This document shows, in pieces, positions 15,592-24,800 of a stretch of 64,000 nt of DNA. Source of the stretch: Arcicella lustrica (GTDB lineage: Bacteria > Bacteroidota > Bacteroidia > Cytophagales > Spirosomataceae); contig NZ_JAYGIM010000001.1 in the NCBI RefSeq assembly GCF_034930985.1, forward strand, positions 558,001-622,000. Direction: 5' to 3'. The position numbers and the translations under genes were made by a program. The notes beneath the pieces are model-generated. The model ran no database searches. It had not been told where the DNA came from and worked only from the letters and a program-made list of their open reading frames with translations. Each line of letters begins with the position of its first letter. The stretch's first letter is position 1.

Positions 15592-18453
15592 ATGATAAGC
15601 CTAGATTCTTTTTCAAAAAATCAACAAGAAGCTATAATTACTAATGATAAACATTTACGCATTATAGCTTGTGCAGGTTCTGGAAAAACAACAACTGTAG
15701 CGGGAAAGGTAGCTTATTTATTAGATTGTAAAAATGGATTTGATATCAAACCTGAAAATATTATAGCGTTTACCTATACTGAAAAAGCAGCCGGAGAATT
15801 AAAAAATAAAATTCTTAATAATGTAGGTCGGTATAGAGGTATGGCTGATATGTATATTGGTACAATACACGGATGGTGTTTAAAATCACTTCAGGAAAAT
15901 CAGTATGAATATCAAAGTTTTTCAGTATTAGATGATATTAAATTAAAATTGTTTGTTGATAAGAATTATGATATAATTGGGATGAAGGAAGTGACGAAGC
16001 TTTCTAACCCCTCAGTTTCCCTTCGTCGTTTCATAGACACTTCTCTTTTTATCAAGATAATGGATATTGTCAGAGAATCAGAGATAGAAAAAAATAGGAA
16101 TTTTCCTGATAATATTTTAAAAGCAAAAAATAAATATCAAAAAGTACTTTTATCCAAAAGATATTTTGATTTTTCTATGATAATGGAAAAAGCTTTAGAA
16201 TGTCTTCAAGATGATACCAACTTGGCAAAATCAATTAGAGCTAATTTGAAATACTTAATTGTTGATGAGTATCAAGATGTAAACCCATTACAGGAAAAAC
16301 TTATTAATCGTCTTCAAGAAATTAGTGGTTGCAAATTAGTTGTTGTAGGAGATGATGACCAAAATATATATCAGTGGAGAGGGAGTAATAATAAATATAT
16401 TATAAACTTTGAGGATAAATTTGATAGAGATAAGGTAAAGACAATTCCTCTTTCTCTAAACTATCGTAGCTCTGAAGGTGTAACAATCTTATCTGAAACA
16501 CTAATATCAAATAATGTAAAAAGGATTCTTGGGAAAAAAATGGAATCTTCTAAATCTCAAAATTTTAAACGAGATAGTGATATATTATATAATAGATATA
16601 CTGATGTTAATTTAGAAAATGAAGCAATAGCACAGTATATAAACGATATTTTAGGAGTAAAGTTTAAAGATAATGATGATGTTGAACCAAGAGGAGTTGC
16701 ATTTTCTGATGTTGTAATATTACTACGTACTTGGAATAAAGCAAGTTCAATTGTGCAAGCACTTGAAAAGTATAATATACCATATATTACTGCGGGGGTG
16801 AATCAATTATTTGAAATGGATGAAATTAAAGCTGCTCTTGCTATTTTTAATTATTTGTATGGTGATATTGATGAGGAACAACTAAAGGAAAAATGGCTAG
16901 ATATTCCCCATGCTAAAATTAAACTTGAAAAGATTGATCATGCTATATCACAACTTTCTGAAAAAAAACCTAGCATTGGAGAAATTAAAGATAACTGGGA
17001 ATATTCATTGCAAGATATATTTTGGAATTTTTTGAGTAATGCTGAAGTTTATGAAGAAAATTTTATAGATAGCTCATCTAAGGAGCTTGAGCAAAGAAGT
17101 AAAGAACGAGCTGAAATTATTTTTTTTAACCTTGGAAAATTTAGTCAAGTAATTAATGATTTTGAAACTATAAATTTTAACAGTACTAGTCCTAATTTTC
17201 ATCTTTTTAGCTTTTTAAGTTTTATTACTTATGTTGCAAAAGATTATTATCCTGAAGGGTGGCTTAATAATCCGTATAAAACTCCTAATGCAGTTCAAAT
17301 AATGACTATTCATCAAGCAAAAGGACTTGAGTTTCCTTGTGTGGTTATACCAGGCTTGAATCATAATTACTTACCATCTAAAAAAAGGGGCGGATTAAGT
17401 GAATGGCATTTTTTGGATAGAAGTTTAATTAATGAACAATCCAGATATGAAGGGGATGATGATAAAGAAGATGAGAGAAGATTGTTGTATGTTGCTTTGA
17501 CAAGAAGCCAAAAGTATTTGCTATTGACACAAGCACCAGACTTAAACAATAGATTGTACAAAAAAGAATCTCTGTTTGTACAAGAACTTATTAGTGCTAA
17601 AATAAATTCTTCCCCAATTATGATTACTGATTTAAAACATAAATTTTCTATCAGTGAAAAGATTGATCCTAAACCCAAAGAAAAAATCAAGAACATTTCT
17701 TTAGATTTTACAAGCCTCAAAGATATTTTTGAGTGTTCCTACCGCTTTAAATTAATTTCAGTATTTGGTTTTTGCTATCCTTTAAATCAAAGAATGGGAG
17801 TAGGTAGATCATTTCATAATTGTTTAATGGAAATTCATAAAGAAGCAAAAAAAGGATTTCTTCTCAGTGAAGATGAACTTAGTGAGTTAATTAATAGACA
17901 AACACATTTCCCTTATTTAACCAAATCGATTAAACTAAGTAAACCTTTGTATGATAAGGTAAAGAATAATGTTGAAGAATATTATAAAGATAATTTAGAT
18001 GAATTTAAGAACATCGAATTTGTCGAACAGGAAATACAATATAAAATTGATAGTAATATACTGGTTGTAGGGAGGATTGACTTAATAAAAAAAATTGGCG
18101 ATTCTGGGCATTATGAAACTACGATTGTTGAGTTTAAGAGTGATGAAGATGATGCTGATGCACCACTTACAAAAGATCAATTGAAACTCTATGCTTTGGG
18201 ACATAGAGAGCTGACGGGAGAAATGGCTAACTATATAATGACTTATGTGATAGGGAAAAATAAACCAAAAGCTCCTGTAAAACTTTATGATAATGATTTG
18301 GAGGAGATTCAACAAAAAATTAAAGACTCAGTCGCTTTGATACGTGATGAAAAGTTTATTTTAACTGATGAGAGGGAGATATGTAGTGAAAACTGTTATC
18401 AAATTAGATTATGTAGTAATAGAATTAAGTATAACATAAAACCTAGAAGATAA
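15592..18453 (+). CDS. UvrD/RecB-type helicase fused to PD-(D/E)XK nuclease
   Basis: 953 residues, 8 nt after the methyltransferase. SF1A helicase motifs are complete: Walker A ACAGSGKTT at about 26-34, FTYTEKAA, DEYQDVN at about 224-230, GDDDQNIYQWRG, LNYRS, MTIHQAKGLEF and RRLLYVALTR. The C-terminal region (about 700-953) is a RecB-like nuclease: GRSFHNCL, then VGRIDLI and VEFKS, the D and ExK residues of the PD-(D/E)XK site, and a terminal Cys cluster (CSENC, LCSN) that may hold an Fe-S cluster. This is AddA/RecB-like but shorter. Its stop overlaps the next start. Processing of unmodified DNA is the likely role. Confidence 0.88.
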   Translation: MISLDSFSKNQQEAIITNDKHLRIIACAGSGKTTTVAGKVAYLLDCKNGFDIKPENIIAFTYTEKAAGELKNKILNNVGRYRGMADMYIGTIHGWCLKSLQENQYEYQSFSVLDDIKLKLFVDKNYDIIGMKEVTKLSNPSVSLRRFIDTSLFIKIMDIVRESEIEKNRNFPDNILKAKNKYQKVLLSKRYFDFSMIMEKALECLQDDTNLAKSIRANLKYLIVDEYQDVNPLQEKLINRLQEISGCKLVVVGDDDQNIYQWRGSNNKYIINFEDKFDRDKVKTIPLSLNYRSSEGVTILSETLISNNVKRILGKKMESSKSQNFKRDSDILYNRYTDVNLENEAIAQYINDILGVKFKDNDDVEPRGVAFSDVVILLRTWNKASSIVQALEKYNIPYITAGVNQLFEMDEIKAALAIFNYLYGDIDEEQLKEKWLDIPHAKIKLEKIDHAISQLSEKKPSIGEIKDNWEYSLQDIFWNFLSNAEVYEENFIDSSSKELEQRSKERAEIIFFNLGKFSQVINDFETINFNSTSPNFHLFSFLSFITYVAKDYYPEGWLNNPYKTPNAVQIMTIHQAKGLEFPCVVIPGLNHNYLPSKKRGGLSEWHFLDRSLINEQSRYEGDDDKEDERRLLYVALTRSQKYLLLTQAPDLNNRLYKKESLFVQELISAKINSSPIMITDLKHKFSISEKIDPKPKEKIKNISLDFTSLKDIFECSYRFKLISVFGFCYPLNQRMGVGRSFHNCLMEIHKEAKKGFLLSEDELSELINRQTHFPYLTKSIKLSKPLYDKVKNNVEEYYKDNLDEFKNIEFVEQEIQYKIDSNILVVGRIDLIKKIGDSGHYETTIVEFKSDEDDADAPLTKDQLKLYALGHRELTGEMANYIMTYVIGKNKPKAPVKLYDNDLEEIQQKIKDSVALIRDEKFILTDEREICSENCYQIRLCSNRIKYNIKPRR

Positions 18454-19241
18454 TGGGGATTATTAAGGAAAGAGGTTTAGCTATTTCTACTTTAAAAAAG
18501 CTAACAGAAGATCCAAATAAGGTTTTATTTATACATTATTCCCAAAGTAATACATTTGATGATGACGATTATGGGAGTATTTCTCCTATTATTACATCAA
18601 TAGTAATAAAATCTTTAGATGGACAAATTGATCAACAATTTGCAATTCATTTTGAGGCAGATAAGGCAGATATTCCAATTGATGAAATTCAAAACTCTTA
18701 TCGCGATTTAGAACTACGTATATTGAAAGCATTTAATTCATTTGTCAAAAGGCATAGCGATTGTAATTGGATTCATTGGGATATGAAAAATATTCATTTT
18801 GGTTTTGAAGGTATTAAGCATAGATATGAAAAAATATTTGGCAACTTAAATGATTTTAATGAAATACCTGTAAATAATAAAAAAAATTTATTTGATATTA
18901 TTGAAAAAATATATGGAGAGAAATTTGTAGATGGTTCAGATACTCTTAAATCATTAATGAAATGCAACTCAAACAATATTGACAATAATGCATATTTAAG
19001 CTCTGCAGTTGAATCAACAGAGTTTGGACGTAAAAATTTTGTAAATGTTATAAAATCGGTTGATTTAAAAGTAGATTTTATAAAAAAAGCAACAAACAAA
19101 TTGATACAAAGGAAGTTGATTGTATCGAACAAAAATAGGTATGCTATATTTGCTGATACAGTTAATCATCCAATATTTACTTTTATTGGTTGGATAATTG
19201 GTATTATAGGTTTTTTTTTAACAATATGGTCTTTGAAATGA
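18453..19241 (+). CDS. Tail-anchored protein, possibly exonuclease-like fold
   Basis: 262 residues, overlapping the helicase stop by one base. The N-terminal part has strands (KVLFIHYS, ITSIVIKSLDG, CNWIHWDMKN) and helices in an order reminiscent of RNase H-like 3'-5' exonucleases. The usual DEDD acidic residues are not clearly all present, so it may be divergent or inactive. The last 25 residues (PIFTFIGWIIGIIGFFLTIW) are a membrane helix at the extreme C-terminus, giving a tail-anchored topology. Codon use matches the neighbours. I do not recognise the family. Tight coupling to the helicase gene implies a shared job. Confidence 0.65.
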   Translation: MGIIKERGLAISTLKKLTEDPNKVLFIHYSQSNTFDDDDYGSISPIITSIVIKSLDGQIDQQFAIHFEADKADIPIDEIQNSYRDLELRILKAFNSFVKRHSDCNWIHWDMKNIHFGFEGIKHRYEKIFGNLNDFNEIPVNNKKNLFDIIEKIYGEKFVDGSDTLKSLMKCNSNNIDNNAYLSSAVESTEFGRKNFVNVIKSVDLKVDFIKKATNKLIQRKLIVSNKNRYAIFADTVNHPIFTFIGWIIGIIGFFLTIWSLK

Positions 19242-19262
19242 TTAAAAAAATAAATCTATACC

Positions 19263-19955
19263 ATGATTACAGCAAACAAAATTGAAAAGATAGTAAAAAC
19301 AGGAGTATTGCATGCTCTTTATCGAGAAGATGGTGGTTGGTATCATCATTTAAAGAGATTTCCTGGTGCATTGTTTGATTATCATGGTTATGTGCTATTT
19401 GAAACGAAAGAGGATTATGACAACAATCCTTCTCTTATACATCGTCAGGATTTAAATGTGAAGAATGGAATATCTTCATTACCCAACTATAGAAAGTTTG
19501 TTACAGAAGAAATCAAACAAATAGAATCTTTAAAATCTACATCAAAAAAGATTATTATATCAGAACGAAAGATATTAAATATCATAAAATCTGATTTAGA
19601 TTCGATTGAGGAAGAGAATTCAAACCATTTTGAAGGTGGAACTAAGAAACGCATGATTAGCTATTACGAACGGAATCAAAAGCTACGTGCAAAAGCAATC
19701 AAAATACATGGTACTACCTGTAAAGTATGTCAATTCAACTTTAAAGATAATTATGGAGTACATGGGGAAGATTACATTGAAGTTCATCATTTAGTACCTA
19801 TCCATACACTTACAAAATCGACCAAAGTTAATCCTGAAACTGATATGATTGTTGTATGTTCAAACTGTCATCGAATGATTCACCGAAATAAATATCAACA
19901 ATTAGCAATTGAAGAATTAATCAAATTACGGAATGATGTAATAAATTCAGTATAA
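19263..19955 (+). CDS. HNH endonuclease (McrA-like zinc-finger HNH)
   Basis: 230 residues. The C-terminal domain (about 145-210) is a classic HNH/beta-beta-alpha-metal nuclease: CKVC (Cys153, Cys156), EVHHLVP (His175, His176), CSNCH (Cys199, Cys202, His203) and MIHR. The four cysteines would hold a structural zinc. The N-terminal 90 residues (YREDGGWYHHLKRF and onward) form a separate domain, possibly for target or modified-base recognition; a linker helix joins them. It is the fourth gene of the operon, 21 nt after the tail-anchored gene and 2 nt before the DUF4238 gene. It is probably the DNA-cutting part. Confidence 0.85.
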   Translation: MITANKIEKIVKTGVLHALYREDGGWYHHLKRFPGALFDYHGYVLFETKEDYDNNPSLIHRQDLNVKNGISSLPNYRKFVTEEIKQIESLKSTSKKIIISERKILNIIKSDLDSIEEENSNHFEGGTKKRMISYYERNQKLRAKAIKIHGTTCKVCQFNFKDNYGVHGEDYIEVHHLVPIHTLTKSTKVNPETDMIVVCSNCHRMIHRNKYQQLAIEELIKLRNDVINSV

Positions 19956-19957
19956 TA

Positions 19958-21022
19958 ATGGCAAAAAAGAAAAGACATCATTATATACCAAGATTTTATC
20001 TTAAAAGGTTTTCAATAAATAATGAAGGCAAATTCCTAGGGTTGTACAATCATAATAGTGATATATTTGTTCAACAAGCTTCTTTGAGACATCAAGCTTA
20101 TGAAAATTTTCTTTATGGAGAAGATGATGAAATAGAAAATGCTTTGGCTGACATGGAAGGGAATGTAGCAAGGATGTTTTACTATTGGACCGAAGAGAAA
20201 CTACTCTATCCTCCACCATTAGAAACAGAGGGCTATAAATTATTAAAACGTTTTATTTTGTACCAGATTTTTAGAACTCCAAAGTCTGGCAATGATATGA
20301 TACAAGCTCTTAATCAAGGATTTAAAACTCTTGTAAAGGAATGTGAGTCAGAGTTTTGGGGAAATATAAAAGATTGTACTATAGTGCATGAAAGTCCTGT
20401 TTTATTTGGACTTCTTAATTCTATTGGGCATGAACACTTATTAGACTATCTTGATTGTAAGTTTTTAGTAAATCTTTCACAATTGTCATTTATAACATCT
20501 GATGCTCCTGTAATTCTTTATAATCAATTATTGGAGAAGTCTGAAAACTATATGGGAGCTACTAGTCTTACAGCAAAGGGTCTTCAAATTTTTTATCCAA
20601 TTCATCCACGATTAATGATTTGCTTATACGATTCTAAAGTCTACGACTTTGGTAATGGGTGTATCAATTGTTGCTCTACTGAATCAATTGAAGAAATACA
20701 TCAATTAAATGGTTTACAACTTATCAATAGTAAGTCTCAAATTTTTTTTGATGAATTTATTTCAGAAGAATATATCAAGGAATTATGCGATCATTATGAA
20801 GAGTATAGAGGAACAGCAAAAAATATTAATAAAATTATCAATAAAGGTTCTAGAAAATTCTTTTTAACAAGTTCTGAAAAAACTCATATAGATTTGAGCT
20901 TAAGCTTTTTTAAGTTAAAAGTTAATCCAAATGACTTTACAAAGGAGCTTTGCCCAATAAGACACCCATCATTGGAACGGCCGTCAAATAAGGGAATATC
21001 TTTTGAAGATCAATTAAATTAA
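19958..21022 (+). CDS. DUF4238 family protein
   Basis: 354 residues. The N-terminal signature KKRHHYIPRFYLKRF and the following LYNH, a central helical part and the FITSDAPVILYN segment (about 178-189) are typical of DUF4238. Its reaction is unknown; the conserved HHxxPxFYL motif suggests a metal or nucleotide site. Members occur often in restriction and defence neighbourhoods, as here. It is the last gene of the plus-strand operon and converges on the minus-strand operon; about 160 bp separate the two stops. Confidence 0.8.
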   Translation: MAKKKRHHYIPRFYLKRFSINNEGKFLGLYNHNSDIFVQQASLRHQAYENFLYGEDDEIENALADMEGNVARMFYYWTEEKLLYPPPLETEGYKLLKRFILYQIFRTPKSGNDMIQALNQGFKTLVKECESEFWGNIKDCTIVHESPVLFGLLNSIGHEHLLDYLDCKFLVNLSQLSFITSDAPVILYNQLLEKSENYMGATSLTAKGLQIFYPIHPRLMICLYDSKVYDFGNGCINCCSTESIEEIHQLNGLQLINSKSQIFFDEFISEEYIKELCDHYEEYRGTAKNINKIINKGSRKFFLTSSEKTHIDLSLSFFKLKVNPNDFTKELCPIRHPSLERPSNKGISFEDQLN

Positions 21023-21183
21023 ACTGCTATACTTCTTTTGTTACTATTTTCTATAATAGCACTTTTAAAAACAAATATTCCATTAACTAATAAATCTCAT
21101 ATCACCCCTTTAAAACTATTTTGAAAGGTCACAGTTTTATAAAAGTGTTCCAACATTTCAAACTAGTAATTTACATCCATAAA

Positions 21184-21756
21184 CTATTTTACTTGGTTTT
21201 TAAGATAATCAAGCATTTCCGAATAATTTGGCTCAGTTGGCTTACGTAAATCATTATATTTATTTTTAGCCAAAGAGTCAAGAGCATCCTGGACAGATAC
21301 TTCGCTAGTTAAAACTCCCATGTGGATTTTATTTAGGTTAATAATTGAGAGGTCATTAAGCTGACGCATAGTATAAATATCGAACTTTAACGCTCTTTGA
21401 CTTGCTGAGTCTACAGCGTATACTCGGTAAATATCTTCAAGTTTACCAACGATAATTGCTCTATCTGATGGAAAATGGAGTTTTAAAAATGGCCAGCTTT
21501 CGGCTCTTAATGGCGTGAAATGAACATCAAGATTTAATGGATCCACAGTATTGTCTTTTTGTTCATGAAATGCTGACACCATTTCTTCGAATACACTTCC
21601 ATTACCATGTCGGCGCAACTGAAACTCAATATATGATATAATACCGCTCTCGGATTTTTCGTATGGGAAATCTTTGTCACTCATTACGTCTTTGGCCAAG
21701 TCACCAAGTGGTGTGTCAAATGATACTTGTGATTTTAAAAATTCTATGATAGTCAT
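21184..21756 (-). CDS. YozE SAM-like domain protein, third gene of the PNP-STAND operon
   Basis: 190 residues from the ATG at 21756; an earlier in-frame start would add 14 hydrophobic residues and is less likely. Residues about 1-63 fit the YozE SAM-like fold: TIIEFLKSQ, PLGDLAKDVMSDKDFP and ISYIEFQLRRHGNG, followed by VFEEMVSAF. The C-terminal part (about 64-190) is alpha/beta with no recognised motif. It begins 105 nt after the STAND NTPase stop on the same strand. SAM-like domains usually mediate protein-protein contacts, so an adaptor, sensor or inhibitor for the NTPase is plausible. The function is inference. Confidence 0.7.
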   Translation of the reverse strand: MTIIEFLKSQVSFDTPLGDLAKDVMSDKDFPYEKSESGIISYIEFQLRRHGNGSVFEEMVSAFHEQKDNTVDPLNLDVHFTPLRAESWPFLKLHFPSDRAIIVGKLEDIYRVYAVDSASQRALKFDIYTMRQLNDLSIINLNKIHMGVLTSEVSVQDALDSLAKNKYNDLRKPTEPNYSEMLDYLKNQVK

Positions 21757-21861
21757 AATATGAAATTTAATAAGAATAAATATGTGGTGAATAATCAAAT
21801 GTGTAACGCTTATGGTATCTGATATTTATACAAGTTATAGACTTAAGTTTGGCAACATTTG

Positions 21862-24800
21862 CTAACGAAATATTTCATCCAATTTCCAAAGTAAATCCAG
21901 TGCGACCGGCCATCCTGAACGTACGTAAATATTTAGCAAATTCATGATTTGTGCAAATGCTTGTGGTTCTGTTAACATACTTTTATGGTCTGCCAGTAGT
22001 CGTTCTGTGTATTTAACCACCTCCTGGATTGCAGAATAATCGAAAGTATAATTGGTTCCTACAGCCATCGTAGTGATCTCGCTAGTAGTAGCTAAAGAAA
22101 ACCGTGCATCAAAACGAAGTACTTCACCCATGATCTCAATAAAATAATGGGCACTGTGACCTTGCATATGCCCACCTTTCAATTGCCGTGATATACCAAG
22201 AATCTTTTCAAGTAACGGTTTGGCAAAAAAGTAAAAACGGAGTTGATGTTCCTGGTTTATTCTGATGGTGTTCTGCTGTGGGATTACTTGGCTGACTTGC
22301 ATAGAAAAATAAATCTGTTTGATTACCGTATCGATAATTACAAAGGATTGTTGAACTTCTTCTATAACTTCGTCATTAGATTTTGTAGAAAGTAGCATTT
22401 TCTCACACATATTAAGTAACATCATTAATGTATCCAGCACCCTTACACTTTTTTCGACATCAGTAGGATCTAAATAATTACGATTTTCAGGCTTAATAAT
22501 TTCAAACGCATTAGAGACCAAGACTGGGCCAATGGATAGATTATTTTCTAAGCATTGTCGCAGTATGTCTTTTATTCTCACATCTCCCGTAAATCTTAAA
22601 AAGGCTAATGCTATTGACAAAAATGAGGCCAGATATGAATAATGTCCTTCTGGTATTTTAAATATCTCCGACTTTGCCAGTTGATAAGCATTAATGAAGC
22701 GATCTGGTTCTGTTGTGAATATCTTAACGTTGTTAAGACGGCCAATAATTACAGATTTGGTAAACCAGTCTGTCTCTTTGTCAAGTCGTTCGTTAACTAT
22801 TTCCCAAAAAAGTTCTTTTTGCGTAGGGTATAAATGATGTAAGGATTGCATGATACCAAACCTAGTTATGGCATTTTTGTCGTTAGCATACTGTTTGATA
22901 AGTGGTAATAGGTCAACATCTTTTGTACATGCAAATAATTTAGGAAGGGCAAAGGCAGCATTACTGCGAGGTGTTTGTGAATATATACTTCCTGGAGATG
23001 AATTTTTCTCCGCAAAGATATCTGAATCAGTATAATAATTCAGGCAAAAAAAGAGCATCTCTTTGAAAGTTATGTATTGCTCAGGTGATAGTTGAACCTC
23101 ATGCTTAAGAGTTAAATTGGAATGAAGAACTATTCTGCAAACATCTGCGACATTGGTCAAAATAGTTTGTTTCAATCGCTGTGATACTTCGGTATTGTCT
23201 CTGACTATTACAAATGTTTTGTTTGCAGCTTTTAATGGCTCTGCATAGTTTTCTGCATCGGGAACATCATTCGAAAAATGATTTGTCAGCCACTCCATTT
23301 TCTGGTTTTCGGCAAGAAGTTGTTCATTTTCCTGTTTTTTGATGTCCACACCTTGCTCTGTCAAAAACATTTCGGTAGTATATATCTCAGAGGTTGAGGT
23401 ATACGATACCAATGGTTCATTTTTCATCACTTCTGATGATGACATTATAGCAATGGATTTCGCCTCTGTTAGTCTTTCTTTGGGTATCCTACTGAGCAAT
23501 CGCAAAATGTTCATATTTCCTAATGCTGACACACTGATATTTTCAGGATATGCTAGTATCGTTTTTTCCAATTGATGTACCTGTTCTTTGGTGTAAAATT
23601 GAATAGCTGATTCCAGAAATGTGCCAGCAGCAACGATAGTATCGTCGCAGTATAATATAGCTGGTTGTAACAGAAGATTAAATAATAGATCGTGTAAAAT
23701 CTCTGGGTATGATGTCCCAAAGTCAAGTAGCATTTTCCAATTGTAAGCACTATTAGCACATGAGAAATACGATTTCAAGAGTATCTTTAGCAATTCAATT
23801 TCATTTGTGCTTATAAGTTTTTCAAAATAATTGAGAATGTACTGTGTATATTGAATGGGTTCTGTGCTACTCATAGGATGATACCACGAATGTGATAAAT
23901 CAACCTGATAATGTGCATTTATGTCATCAACTAAAAAGTCAAACGGGATTTTAATTGTGTCGAGAATAACCAATCCGTCCAAATTCTTTTTTTTAATAAA
24001 ATTATTTGAAATTGACAATGCGATGGGTATTGCCAGTTCTGGGCTAGAACTTATAAATTTCGGAAATATCTGTTGTAATCTATAATGACAAATATCAAAT
24101 TGGTCATGTCTACTTGATGTAAAACTCATTAACACTCCGGAGTACATTGGTGCCTGATCGAAGGAATTTTCCTCATGAGCGGAAACTTTTTCATAGATTC
24201 TCGCACAAAATTGTGGATCAATCATATAAAACTCCTTAATATTTTCAGTTAAGGTAGAAACATAAGCGATGTTAAAATCTGGTTGGTCTATAATATCCAA
24301 AATCAGTTGTAAGCAAGTCCTTGATGCTTCAATGTCCGTTGAATAAGTTTTTGCAATAAGTGATATACCTGTATAGCTTGCCAGTTGGTCGACACTTTGG
24401 TTTACCTTATTAGCTAGTAGGAAATTTATTAGATTTCTCGCTGAATTTCCACATATTGAAAAAGTAGCAACATCTGCTTGTATAATAGGATCTTTAATCA
24501 ATCCTTCGAGTATAAAACTAAAGTCCCATACAAAAGCTAATTGTAGATTAGTAGACAATCTTAAAAGTAACGAAGCCTGGGCTGCCTTATTTGTTGTTTC
24601 TTTTATGAATCGTAGTGCCTGTAGTACATTAATTGTCTGTGAAATATTATAAGAGGTAGGATCATCTAAAAATTTAAGCTGATTCGTATCAACAAATTCC
24701 TTTGCTACTATCGTTGAAGGTATGAGTTTATTAAACAAGGAAATCACATCATCTGTACTCAGAGATAATTCGTTATAAATCGTCCAAAACTTAGCAGGAT

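Noticed and set aside
14261..21022. Assignment to Gabija, DISARM or BREX
   Set aside because: A UvrD helicase alone is not Gabija (no OLD-type GajA); there is no DrmA/DrmB/DrmC set and no PglX/BrxC/PglZ.
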